Shown: piece by piece, positions 39,658-53,216 of the stretch
How positions within the stretch are numbered: position 1 is the first letter of the stretch
How the letters are laid out: each line of letters begins with the position of its first letter
Origin: Pseudorasbora parva
Lineage: Eukaryota; Chordata; Actinopteri; Cypriniformes; Gobionidae
DNA length: 64,000 nucleotides
Reading direction: 5' to 3'
NCBI RefSeq assembly: GCF_024679245.1
Contig: NC_090176.1
Coordinates: 17,849,293-17,913,292, forward strand
Position numbers and translations under genes: made by a program
The notes under the pieces: model-generated
The model's input: only the letters and a program-made list of their open reading frames with translations
Database searches by the model: none
Told to the model about the DNA's origin: nothing

Positions 39658-42600
39658 CTAGCAGGAGGAGAAGGTTAGAAGGAATGTGTAATTAGAGAAA
39701 ACATTTTCAGATGGAAAGAAAGCGTCCTTACTTTTTCTCTGGCTCGGTCCTCTTGGCCTCGATGTAGGTCTTCAAGATGAGAGCTAGCGTTTCCTGGTTA
39801 CGGTCGACCACATTGTGATGGGTCACACCAGGACGATCTGTGGATGAACGCACACGTGAGAGGTTAAAGGGACAGTTCATCCAAAAATGAAAATTCTGCT
39901 ATCATTTACTCACCCTCATGTTGCTCCAAACCTGTATGAGTTTCTTTGTTCTGCTGAACACAACACAAGACAAGCTATTCTGAATAATGTTGGTAAGCAG
40001 ACTGGTCCCCGATGACTTCCATAGTATGGGAAAAAAAGCACTGGAAGTCAATTGTTCAGAATAACTTTACTTGTGCTTGACAGAACAAAGAAATGCATAC
40101 AGGTTTGGAACAACTTTAGGGTGAGTGAATGATGACAGAATGTTCATGTTTATGTGTATGTTGAGCTTCATCTGAGGTACCTGGTGAGAAGAGCGAGATG
40201 GCCTGCATCAACACATACTCCTCTTCACTCAAGTGCAGCTTGCGCAGTGTGTAATGAAAATTCATCATAGGGTCCAGCAGATGGCGCTGAAAACCAGCTG
40301 TCACAGGGGAATAAAGGAACAAATGACAAATGGGAATGGATAAAGTGTAAACAATGAGACAAGTTGATGCACAGTGTATACTTTTAAATTGTAAATGCGA
40401 TACATGCTGCAACACGACAAATCACCTAACATTTATTGACATTTCAATTGTATGAGGACAAGCATGCAGTTTTGTTACTGTTATTAGGTGCACCATGTAG
40501 GGTTTTTGTAGGAAAATATCCAAAAACCACCAGGCCAGTGTTATATATTTTGTTCAGTTGAGTTCTTACAATATCCCAAATGTTTCCAACTATTTTTAAA
40601 TTGTGAGAAAATTGCTATTTTAACTAAGGAACCGGGACGTCCGAGGGAGTCGCCTGTCTATTGCATCAGGGCCGTACCCACCATTAAAGGGCCCCGAGGT
40701 CCGGACCTCGGTAATTCTCAGAGGTGTACATAATAGAAGTTGCAAAATAATAGCCTATTAAGGCGGTGCGTACAAACAGGTGTTCTTGCCTCGCCCGGCG
40801 TATGTTTTCAATTGTTTCCAATGGATGCGCCACACTTTTCAATAGCGGCAACAGCTGGCAGGTTTTGTCCATTTTTACGCATTGAGCGCCCACAGTTCAA
40901 CTTTGGGTGAACATCAATGTCCAATCACAGTGGAGGAGAGGCGGGACAAATGCCACCACCACCAACCGGCGCTTCGAACAACGACTGGTGTTTGACACTT
41001 AAGAGAGCACTTAATAATCAGGGATGCAAACTAATAACGTTTTCTTTACCTGGTTTTCTTGGAAGCCTTCAGTAAATTTACATTTACAACTTTGTTTTTA
41101 CCGATACAGACGAAAATGAAAAGACTGCTTCAAACAAAGCTCAGCTTTGAAAAGAGAAAAGATACAGGGTAAGGCTATTGCTACACATAATGTGATTCTT
41201 GTCTGTGAAATCCAGGCTAAAGTCTCATAATCTTATATTGAGATTAGGAGCATCACATTTAGATTTCAGTCATTGGTTATATTTTCACATTGATTTCTAT
41301 CTTTGACATGATCTTACTCATTCAACATTAAATATATCAAGGTTATATGTTCAAATAATGTTCTTTACATAATGTAAATCACAAAAATTTACTTTAGCTA
41401 GGTTTTCAAAGACGGAGTCACACATATGTCGTCTTTGGCTCAATTTAACAACAAAACAGATTTTCTGATTTTCTAATTTGGAGTCAAATTTATTTTGCAA
41501 CATTTAACCAGATTCTCATTTATAAAAATCTGTTGTCTACTTAAAATAATTTATACTGCACACTGACATGGTTTTAAAGCTACAGTTAGCTGATTCTTTG
41601 ATTTTCTTATGTCTTAAAATGCATATGTAAAGGAGGGAAATGTTAAGTTTTTTTTCAAACCCCCCAAAATTCATATTTGGACCTCGGTATTTAGAAAATC
41701 CTGGGTACGGCCCTGCATCTCCATTACCCTCGGTTTCTGGTTTTATTCTGCAGAAGCGCTTTACTCTTAACAGTGTGAGTAAGTGTCACAGCAGCCGCTG
41801 ACCGAAAGCACAGAGTAACGTCATAACATCATTTTAAACACACTCAAAGAAACTCTATGTAAAAAATGTATTTCAATTAATCATAAAATGGCCTTGATGT
41901 GTCACTTGACATTAAAGATCAACTCCGGTGAGAAATGACCCTAGGGGTAATTAACAGATGGTTACAGACTAGATCGTTCTCTGAGATGCGTTTTCATGAA
42001 AATCGAATGTAAAGAGTTTTATCTTTAAAAACAGATTAGCTTATAACACTAGTCTATGGGGCACAGGGTAGTGAAATTAAATCGCTAGTTAATACCACTA
42101 ACAAGGCTCAAAATAGCCTCACATTAACACGGTAGCATAAATGAGGGTCCCTACATGCAAAGATTGAGAACTTTGTAAGTGTACAAACAGTTTAATAAGA
42201 AGATACTTTATAAACATAGTGCATTACGCGTTCACGGACAACACGTTCGCTAAGCAACGAGCGCTGTTCTAAGTGATGAACTGTGACTTGGAATCTCATA
42301 TGGTTCGTTGTTTCCGGAAGAAAACACTGAACGCAGTAGAGAAAATAAATAAATAAAAATGTCCATGTTATTACATTTCACAAACTTAATTCCTATCGAC
42401 CAGCTCACTTAGAACAGCGGATCGATTCTTCAAGACTTTTTTCCAAGATGGCGCCTGTCCGTGAATGTGTAATGCACTGTTTATAAAGGATTGTCATTTA
42501 AAAGTTGTTGTTGCAGCCCTCAACTGATGTTGATGTTGACATGTTGTGTTTTGGCCTTAAGCTCCACCCTCCACCTATCGACCAATCACGAAGTCAGTAG

Positions 42601-45600
42601 TGTTTCTGCATTCATGTTGCCAGCTCTGCTCTAGTTACCACAGCTGCAGATCTACAAACGTTCCTGCAGATCCTGCAGCCGACCTGGCAACTGAGTCAGC
42701 GGCCTTGCTCAGCTCCTCAACACACATTCCTGCTCGATTTCTGCCTATCCCATTTCTATCCCACCGGCTGTGAGGTGAAGACCACATGTCCCAAGATTTT
42801 GAGCTCAAACTTGGCGTCATCAAACTATGCCTTTGTTTTGTATAGACGCCTTATAGCGGACGTAAAAGTTATATAGTGTAGCTTTAATTACAATTAAAAC
42901 GATTCAAATTGTTTTTTTTTTTTTATTGAATTGAAATAAAGATGAATGAATATAAATATTAGATGAAAAACGTACACTTTAATAAACAATATTAGAAATG
43001 CGAACTTAACTGAAAAGTAACTAACTATACTTATTACAATTAAAAAATAAATTAAAATAAAGCTAAAATGAAAATGAAAAAATACATAATATAAATAAAA
43101 GCTGATTTAAAATAAAACAAGAATTAGGTTTTTTTGCAGCACAGGAGTCCAAGTTATATTTAATTTAAGCTCAAATTATTCTGCTTAAATTATTCTGTCC
43201 TTTAAGAATTAGATGGGCAAATAATAATAAAATATAAATAAAATAAGCAAAACAAAACATGCATGGTTCAGGTCATTTGATCTTAAAGGATAGGAAATGT
43301 TTGATGATAGTGACTTTGATGACTTCAGCAACTTATTTAGTACTTTAGTACAGGGGCTTTACACAAATATATCCATTTGATCTTCACTTAATCTTGATGC
43401 AGGCTACAGGAGAAGCATTTGAGACTTTACATGGATCTTGTTTGTGATTTTTCATTTTCATGGCAAGTTCACGTCTGTTTGGTTGGAAGCGATGCAAGGG
43501 TTCATTAAATAGATGAACTGCTGTGAATAGCAGCTGTATGAATCCGGTTGTCAGGGTGATGAATGTAGAAAGACATTCAATTCAGATTATAAAGGCTTCT
43601 AGCACATTAAGGACTGTTCATATGGAGCATAATTAGACAACATGTAATAAAATGTCACTTCTTTAGCTACTATTTATTTACACTTCACAGCCTTGAGAAG
43701 CAAAAAAAAAAAAAAAAAAAAAAAAATCAAGAAAGGTTGGAGATTTTAATTATGCCATTATTGGCCCTTAAGCCACACGGGTGCTTATATTTAAAGGGCA
43801 ACATTAATGATACAGAAAGCAACAAGATGCTTATGGTGACTGTAAGCTGTGGAAATGCCACAGACAAGTTTAAGTACGGTTAGGATACATAAATATACAA
43901 TATTAAAAGCACAAGACAATATAGTGCATATTTTATCATTTATTTGTCTCAGTTCTATACTTATAAGTCAGTAAAAAAGAAAAGAAATTACTTTCCACCC
44001 TCTTACGGTCATTAAGATTTAAAAAGGTAAATCTTTAGCTGCAGTACCTTAAAGACTTATTGCCCTTTTGAGCTCATGGCACAGCTTCACTTAAAGGGTT
44101 ACTTCAGCGATTAGCATATGTCTTTGTATTAGTAGAAACCCTGGAGTATATTAAATGCTTCCCCCCCTCAGAGTCTCATCTCCCATATCCTTTAAAAGCC
44201 AATTGCACTCGCGCCATGGCAGAATTTGTCAGCGGGAAGACTGAACGCTTCTCCAGAGAGAGAACCTTTCGTTTTTAATATTTAAAAATGCCTGTGTGCT
44301 GCTGCCCTGTGAGTGTAATAAGCAGAGAGTACCCACAATGTTAACCTGCCTATAAGCGCATGCCGCAAATTACTAACATGCCCTTTGAATAACACAAAAA
44401 TACTGCGCTGTTGACTTTAGAGCAGGTTTTTGTTGGTCAATGGTGCAGTCGCAGTCGCAGAGCATATATAATTAAAAAGCAAGGGCCCAAAATGGACAAT
44501 TATGGGGGTGATAGGTGCTGGAGAAGAAAAACAATTGCTTTAAAAGATCTTTGCTCTAGATAAGATGCAAACTATGTAAGAATTGCTTTAGAACATAGAA
44601 ACTGCTTTGACCGGTTCACAAGTATCCGATTATCAATTGTATCAAACGCTGCCAAGAGATCCAGAGGAATTAGGGACACGTGACTCCCTGCATTGCTTAA
44701 TAGCAAAAGGTCATTCAGGTCATGTTCCTGAAAGAAATATCACAATTTCCCCCCAAAATAATTAAAGGGGGGGTGAAATGCTGTTTCATGCATACTGATC
44801 TTTTTACACTGTTAAAGACTTGGAATCCCATACTAAACATAGACAAAGTTTCAAAAGTTAAGGTTGAATTTTTTTTGGGAGTATTTCTTTGTCAAAAATA
44901 CTACTTCCGGTTAGTCATAACTTTCGGCAAGTTTTTTTCGATCATGGGTCCACTTGACGTTAATAGGTCGGAATTTCCTTGTATGGGCCGTACGGACAAT
45001 TCTACCGGAAGAGCGTGAGAGAGAGAGAGAGAGAGAGGGAGAGTGCGAAAGCAACAGGCTACGCCCATCAAAGCGGGGCTCGTAGGCTGCTGCACAGGTG
45101 ATGTGACTTCAAGAAATTAACAATGTCACCAAAAAAGTGCGTTTTTGGTTGCCAGACCAAGACAGTCCTGTACAGATTGCCAAAAAACCCAGCGATAAGG
45201 CAACAGTGGATGGAATTTGCTTTTCCGGATCAGCAACTGAGTTGCGCAAAGGTTTATGTCTGTTCGCTGCATTTCGGTGCAAACTGTTTCATAAACAAGG
45301 CCCAGTTCGACGCCGGATTTTCCGATCGCCTAATGCTGAATGATGGAGCAGTCCCAACGATAAAGGTCCCAACGTTAGAACCGCAGGCGGTGAGTAAGAC
45401 TGCTTCAAATGTCTGTGTTTTTGCCTATGCTCATCAAGTAGCCCAAACATGATCACGTATAGTTAGTTGATCAATGGAGCATGCGATGTGTAGTGCGTGT
45501 ACATTTGTTTAGCTGGCCACTATATGTGTAAGTTAATGTTTGTGTATTGTAAAAGCACTCCAAACAACAATACACAAAGAGTGGGGAAATATGTTGAACT

Positions 45601-45715
45601 AAATAAGCGCGCTTCTTCATTCAAATGCGCTACTATTCCATGTCTTTCTATGTAAACACTAGCCTGCCGTGCAAAACCAGTCCGCTTACTACAATTGTCT
45701 ACACAAACCACGTGT

Positions 45716-45751
<36 letters not shown>

Positions 45752-48700
45752 ACAACTGCACTTCCCACATGTACACCTTCAAAGACAAAAAATACGAGGA
45801 TATAATTCAAGTATAAATATGTAAATAACACAAGCCGCTAAGCATATTATATAGTTAGTGTATAACTTGTACCACATAGAGACGTCCTGCTCTAGTCGTT
45901 TTTGCTGCTGCTCCTGTTCAACTGCAGCCTCTGGGTCTGATTCCGGATCATAGATGTATGGCTGTATCTGATTAAAAGCCATTTTTTTTATTTTGAATAA
46001 AGTTTTTTCCCGCTGTTAGGGATGACACAGCTTTACGACGCACTCAACACAATAACAGCGGCGCGCACTCGTCATTCTTTAGCTCCGCTCACACGATACG
46101 CCCCCACCCGCTCGGCTTTTTTCGGAAAGACTCGGAACAGCGCATCTTTCTTATATAATTATAAAAAAATAAAGACTTTTCGGAGATATGCAGGATGCAA
46201 TGCTACTCTATAGGTACTCAAGATTGACATGACACTGACTGAAACTGAGTGTTTCACCCCCCCTTTAAGCAACACTGATAATAAATGATTTCTGAATGAT
46301 CCTGTGACACTGAAGACCAGAGTAATGGTCGCTGAAAATTCAGCTTCGCCATCACAGGAACAAATTACATTTTAAAATATTTATATATTAAATTGAAAAT
46401 GGTAATTTTAAATTGTAATATTTCAAAACACTACTAATTGCACTGTCTATTTGATTAAATAAATGCAAGAGACCTTTTCCAAAAGCATTAAAAAATCTTA
46501 TCAACCCCAAACTTTTGACCATAGGGTAAACATACTATTTACAGTTACAGTATTATTTTTAATACAACCCCTTTAAAAGTCATAACTGGAGCAAAGCTTG
46601 TGCTAGTGACATAAGCAAAGTACACCGTGTCATGCTTGGCTAGTGACAGGTTCAATCTTTCACAAATGAGTTACATGCCAACCAGTTTCACTGCATTACA
46701 TCTTCTCTCATTTCACTGACACATCATTTGCATTGCACTTGTGTGCATACAGGGCCTATTTTATATTTATTGTCTTTAAATACCATGTACTAATATTTCA
46801 ATTAATAATATAATACAATTTACTTATTGTGTGTATTTAAAAAAAACACCTATGTAATTAAAGCTGTAATTAATAGGTATTTACATCTATAAATAAACTG
46901 TTGACCCTTCCATCACCCTTCAACTGATCCCAGACTTGTCCCTATCCTTACCTGCATCTCACAGCAAAAGTGAACACAATAAACACTGTAGACGGATTGT
47001 ACCTAACAATTAACGGTGTTGTATATTTCTTATAATTTAAGTACATAGTACAATATATGGTGTGACCAAAATATGCTTTAAAATATGTCATAAGTCATAA
47101 ATAAGCATGATGGTTAATGAAACAATCCCATTTAAAGTAATGAAAAAGCCAATAAACACACAGCAACTGATGCATGATTTAAAATGGCAGGGCAGGAAGT
47201 GCGTTCAGAAAAAGCCTGCTTATTCTGGTCCTTTTTTTCTCTCCACGTCACTGCCATGCTGCCTCTATCTCCCTCATTATTTTCAGATATTTCCCTGCTG
47301 TGCTCCTAACACCTCTCTTGCCGTGTAAGGGCTTTCACCCACTCTTTCCTCCTTCTCTTCCTCTTAGCTGGAGTGGGGGCAGAGCCATTTTCATTGTTTC
47401 GTGAAGTTCTTCTGTTTTCTTTACTGCTTTGTGAGGTTATGGTTCCCTGGCTTTCTTCCTTTGTAACATAATGCTCTATTATACTTTCAATGTTCACTGA
47501 GTGTAATGAACAATAAAATACTAATGCACATTAAAAAATGTCTCCCTTTATACCAGATCAGTTACCGCTTTTTTACGGGTAAACATGAACATGGGAAACC
47601 ATGGACACTTTTGGGGACTGACTAAACAGGGACTAGTGCTGTGTGATTGTTAAATACGTTTCTGTCATATACTTTTTATTTACACTGATCAGGCATGACA
47701 TTGTGTTGACATTCTAATATAGTGTCGGTTCCTTATATTGCTGCCAAAACAGCCCTGACCCGTCAAGGCATGGACTCCACTAGACCCCTGAGGCTGTGCT
47801 GTGGTATCTGGCACCAAGATGTTAGCAGCAGATCCTTAAAGTCCTGTAAGTTGTAAGGTGGGGCTTCCATGGATCAGACTTGTTTGTTTAGCTCGTTTGT
47901 TGAATTCTGCCCGTGCAACCTGATGCCATGTGTTCCCCATGAAGGCGACAGAGAACATAATCACACAGACCAGGGTGCCTTTTCCATTGCTTCATGGTCC
48001 AGTTCTGATGCTCACTATTGGCGTATTCAGCGGTGGACAGGGGTCAGCATGGGCACCTTGACAGGTCTGCGTCTATACAGCCCCATACGCAACAAACTGC
48101 ACTGCACTGTGTATTCTGATACCTTTCTATCAGAACCAGCATTAACTTCAGTAGCAAATAGAACTACAGTAGCTCGTCTGTTTTATCGGATCACACGGGC
48201 CAGCCTTCGCTCCACATGTGCATCAATGAGCCTTGGTCACCCATGACTCTGTCGCCAGTTCACCACTGTTCCTTCCTTGGACTACTTTTGATAAATACGG
48301 ACCACTGCAGACCGGGAACACCCCACAAGAGCTGCCGTTTTAGAGATGCTCTGACCCAGTCGTCTAGCCATCACAATTTGGCTCTTGTCAAACTCACTCA
48401 AATCCTTACGCTTGCTCACATCAACTTTCAGGACAAAATGTTCACTTGCTGCCATATATAGTCCACCCACTAACATGTGGTGTGATGAAGAGATAATCAG
48501 TGTTATTCACTTCACCTGTCATCGGTGTATATACACTAGTAGATATCTGTTTATATTGTACACATGAGAGCGATGAAGAAATATGGAGTAATATGAACAT
48601 AAAGAACCGGATGTGTCCCAAACAAGTCAAGACGAGGAAGAGCTTGTCATTTGGGGGTGTTGTCAAATTCCACTTTTTTGTTGTGACACGTAGTTCAGAG

Positions 48701-51700
48701 TTGCTGTGCAACATCACAAGTACATCCTTAATGTGACTCATCCCAACTGAATTTAGAGTTGGTAGCATCTGTTTTATAATTATTATTATTTTTCTTCATC
48801 TGTGGTCTTTATCCTTAAGTGTTATTTTATGTGAAGTAGTTTTTGCATTTCTGGTTTTTATCTATTAACAATGACCCTTTTGTTTCTTTAGTATTCAATT
48901 ATTTTTTTCTGCTGATTATCCGTAAACATATTAACTGTTTTTGATTTTTTAAAAACTAAAAAGCCAGCAATTATTAAAAAAACAGCAATATTGTAATTGT
49001 ATTATTATAATTTAAAATAGCTGTTTTCTATTTTAGTATCATTTAAAATGCAATTTATTCTGTGCGAATTCCAGCATCATTACTCCAGTATTCAGTGTCA
49101 TGTGATCCCTCAGAAATCATTCTAATATGATCTCCTGCTCAAGAAATATTCATTATTAATGTTGTGCTGCTTAATATTTTTGTTAACTTTATATTTATTT
49201 ATTTTTTATTCTGTGATGAGTCGAAAGTTGAAAATAACTTTTGATCAATTGAATGCATCATTGATAAATTAAAATAATAATTTCTTTAAAAAAAAAATAT
49301 TCTGAACTGAACAGTATATATGATTTTGTTTACAACACCCACCCCTACCTGACCCTGAGGTTCATGGAAACCTGCGCATAAGCTCACCTCGCATGGCATC
49401 ATCCAGGCAGTACTGCAGCGGGCCGCACTCCCAAATGCCTGTTACCTCATTAAAGAACATATTGAAGTGAATCAGAATAATCTCAAAGGTGGCACCTTTC
49501 AGCAGTGAGATCTGGTCCTCTATGATCAGAGCCCTGTCGAAAACATAACTTCATTATGAGCAAAAACATTTCAGGTGTAAAATCACTTGTATGGTTAACT
49601 ATGACTTAAACACCAATGATGAATCTTTATATCAGTTGTAGGTGGGCCAATATTCACCTGAACATTGCAAGCGTTTTGCTGAAGTTGATTACATTCTTGA
49701 TCATGTATGTGGTGAGGTCTGTAAAATGTGGCAGAGAGGTGAAAATGGCACTAGTATGCCACTTCCTCTCTTTATTTTCAAGACTCTGAAAGCTGGAGGA
49801 AGGGGATGAGGGGGAGTTCATGGCCCACTGCATCGTGTCTTCAGTTGGTGGTCTATAAATGACCGCATGAGAATATCTTCCGCTTTTTGGTTCTTGACTG
49901 AGCTCAGGCATGGATTTTTGATCCCGATCTAAAGGCTGTGGAGGACAAAACCACTGATGAACACTGACTGTACTCATAAAGATGTATTTCAGTATATACT
50001 AGGTTTTTTTAAAGTCAACATTTATGCTTATGTCAAAATGAACAAATAAGCCTGAACTTCGAGTTGAGTCTCAACTTGAGGCTATGGCATATGACACAGC
50101 AAAGCCGACAAGGCTATTGCTCACACACAGTCACACATTTCTGCTCGCAGATACAGATAAAGTAGCACAGCACTTTTCACATTTATATGAACGCATTAGT
50201 GAGAGAGCACATTATTGAGTGTGAATTAATTCTACCTGGCAGCGTCTCTCTCTCTCTAATAATAGTGAAGCTGTGGGTTTTAGTTACTAAGAAAAATATG
50301 CTAGAACTTTTCAGCTTCTAAGCTATTTTATTGATAAATAATATAACAGTGCTGACAATGCATTTCTGCGCTCTCTATCTCAATCTGTATGTTCGAGCTA
50401 CTTTCTTTATGTGTGCGCCACAATGCAGCAGCACATTAGTTTTGAACGCCGATTAATTTATATGTTTACAGCAGTTTAAAACGTGCATTAACCCGATCAG
50501 ATTTTGATCGGGTTACATCTAAATGGTATGTATAATCAAACATATATTGTGGAATGCTCTACAAGTAGGCCTATGCATTTATTTGATATTTTAACTGTTG
50601 GAAATAGAGCGTAAAAAGGACTTCCATGGGACAAAGGACTTCCATGATTTTTGTGCGCAAAAACAAACAAAAATAACGACTTTATTCAACAAATTCATTC
50701 TAGCCTGTCAGTCTCCTACGCAGTCTACGTTGTAAACAGTGCAGCCTTCGAGTTCTACGGCAGCCAATGCCGTTCACATGAGCACCACAACGGATATGCA
50801 GGAGTTCAAAAAAAGTATTATTTTCGCTTCATAAAATTATGTTTGAACCACAGGATTCACATGGACTATTTTAAAAATGTCTTTCCTACCTTTCTGGGGG
50901 CCATGAAAGTGGTAATTAAATTGCTGTCTATGGAAGGATCAGAAAGCTCTCGGATTTCATCAAAAATATCTTCATTTATGTTCCCGAAGATGAACGAAGT
51001 TCGAAATGAGGGTGAGTAAATTTTATTTTTTGGGGGGAACTAACCTCGTTAAAGCATCATGGTAGATTTAGTCTGTGCAACCCCTAGCAGATACATTTGT
51101 CAGGATCTCAAACAGACAAACAAAATAAGGTAAGTATGTTACCCGGAACTGAATAAATTGGGCACAAGTCATGTCAAAGGTTTTGTGATGTGCGGTGATC
51201 AGCTCCTGTATGACAGCTTGCTGTTGAGGGGAGAGCATTACGGGCTCCTCGTGCATCCTCTTTCTCCTGATCTGAATCCTCCGCTTCTCCACGGCCTCAT
51301 CCGACATGATCACTGCGGAACCACAGGAATCAAAGTCACGATTACACAATGTATACACAATGTTCAAAACTTTGGGGTCGATAAGATTTGGTAATGTCTC
51401 TTGCGCTCACCAAGGCTGCATTAATATTGCGGTAATATTGTGAACTATTATTATCAAATATGTGGAATTTCGGCTCAAGACACTTATTATAAATGTTGAA
51501 AACAGTTGTGTTGCTTATTATTTTTGTGGATTTTTTTTTTTTCTTCTTTCTTTGACGAGAAGAAAGTTGAAAAGAACAGCATTTATCTGAACCTTTCCTA
51601 ACATTGTAAATGTCTTCAGTCATTTTTAATCAGTTTAATGCCTCCTTGATTAATAAAACAATCAATTTGGATTATACTGTCACACACACACACCGTCACT

Positions 51701-52933
51701 TTTGTTTTCAGTCTGCACCATTAGCTAGTTATCATTGCTGTTGATTTAATTCGTTATTAAGTTCAGGTGTGTCATACTTATTATCCTTGTTTGGGCGTGC
51801 ATTTGCTCTTTTGCTCTAGTCGCGCATATATAGAAGAGAAGAGCCCATACAAGGACCTTCCGCTCTGTCGACCTCAAGCGGACCCATACTCAAAAAAAAC
51901 TCTCCGAAACTTGTGAGAAACCGGAAGGAGTATTTTTGACACACAAATACTCCATCAAACGTCCAACATTAGTTTTTGAAACTTTGTCTATGTTTTGGGA
52001 ATCCAAGTCTTTAATAGTGTAAAAAGCTCAGTATGGATTTCACCCCCCCCTTTAAATAAGCCACATACCCTCTAGTCATACCCTCTAGATATCAGAGAAC
52101 AATTTAACATTCTAGGGCACCTTTAATATATTACACATGCAAGAACATGAGAAGGTAGACTAGGTTAATTTATAAGATACAGCTGCAAAACAGATTTAAA
52201 AACTATTAAATGCTGGTAAAACCAAAAGTTTATATTAAAATGGTAAGCTGTTATATTGCTTGAAAACCTTATGCAACCTAGAGACACATCCAATCTACAA
52301 CAAATTATTTGGAGGAAGAACTGTTCATCATTTCAATATTATTAGGCCAATAACAATTGTGTATATAATCACGTTGACGCAGCCATTTTATAACAGAATA
52401 TGGTACTCTCATGGCTTATTGTTTTAATCTGCCATGAAGGTCCTTGTGAAAATAAAATGACTAAAGTGGTGTGTGAACAATACACTCAGTGTGAGAGCAG
52501 TTAGCTTGAACATGAAAAGGAAAGGTCAGTTAAACTTACACTCCCTCTTCATGCCGATTGAGATGCATTTCTGGAGACGGCAGGATTGGCACTGTCTCCT
52601 GTTGCTCTTGGTGATGACGCAGGTATTCTGAAACGGGCAGCAGATCTGTGCGACGGGTCGCTTCATTGCACGCCTTACAACAGGCACAAACACACAGTGA
52701 ATCACACTGATGCAAGACTGCAGAATAAATAAGACGTGACATATTTGTCACCTTTTACACTAATTTTACACTGTCACCTTTTACCATAAAACACACTGCA
52801 TGCTGTTTGTTCTCTCTCTCGCTCTCTCTAAAAAATAACTTTAAATATTTTAGCAAATGGCATCAATATAACAAAGAGTGAAAAATGTAAGGGGGTCTGC
52901 TGAATACTTTCCATAGCACTGTATATGCACTGA

Positions 52934-53024
<91 letters not shown>

Positions 53025-53134
53025 CACACAGCATTATATATAACATACACAGCACTATATAGAATAGAATAGAATATATTCATTATATATATATATATAT
53101 ATAATGAATTACTTACAGCTACTTAAAACATGAG

Positions 53135-53216
<82 letters not shown>

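Larger units (their letters stand above)
40484..42886 (-). mobile_element. 'TAAAGCT(A/G)CACTAT' family element, copy 2, with nested insertions
   Basis: Read on the - strand it starts TAAAGCTACACTATATAAC. The outer parts (40530-40667 and 41720-41860, 42700-42886) are near-identical to 19840-20509. It is interrupted at 40668-41714 by a hAT-like element and from about 41850 by further sequence. It lies in nr1i2 intron 5. Confidence 0.7.
44766..46264 (+). mobile_element. Kolobok-like TTAA element, 1.5 kb, THAP exon plus convergent second exon
   Basis: TTAA at 44762-44765 and 46265-46268. The termini are AGGGGGGGTGAAATGCTGTT and, inverted, AGGGGGGGTGAAACACTCAG. It carries a THAP-domain first exon on the + strand (45123-45389) and a second coding exon on the - strand (45982-45873). 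TTAA targets together with THAP domains are features of the Kolobok superfamily. The middle, with the remaining exons, appears deleted. Confidence 0.75.

Noticed and set aside
43702..43726. Poly(A) run as a retroposed gene tail
   Set aside because: No recognisable body or target duplication lies beside it.
45123..45389. THAP exon as a host THAP gene
   Set aside because: It is enclosed by TTAA-flanked inverted termini, and related fragments of the same element occur at 51790 and 56987, so it belongs to a transposon.
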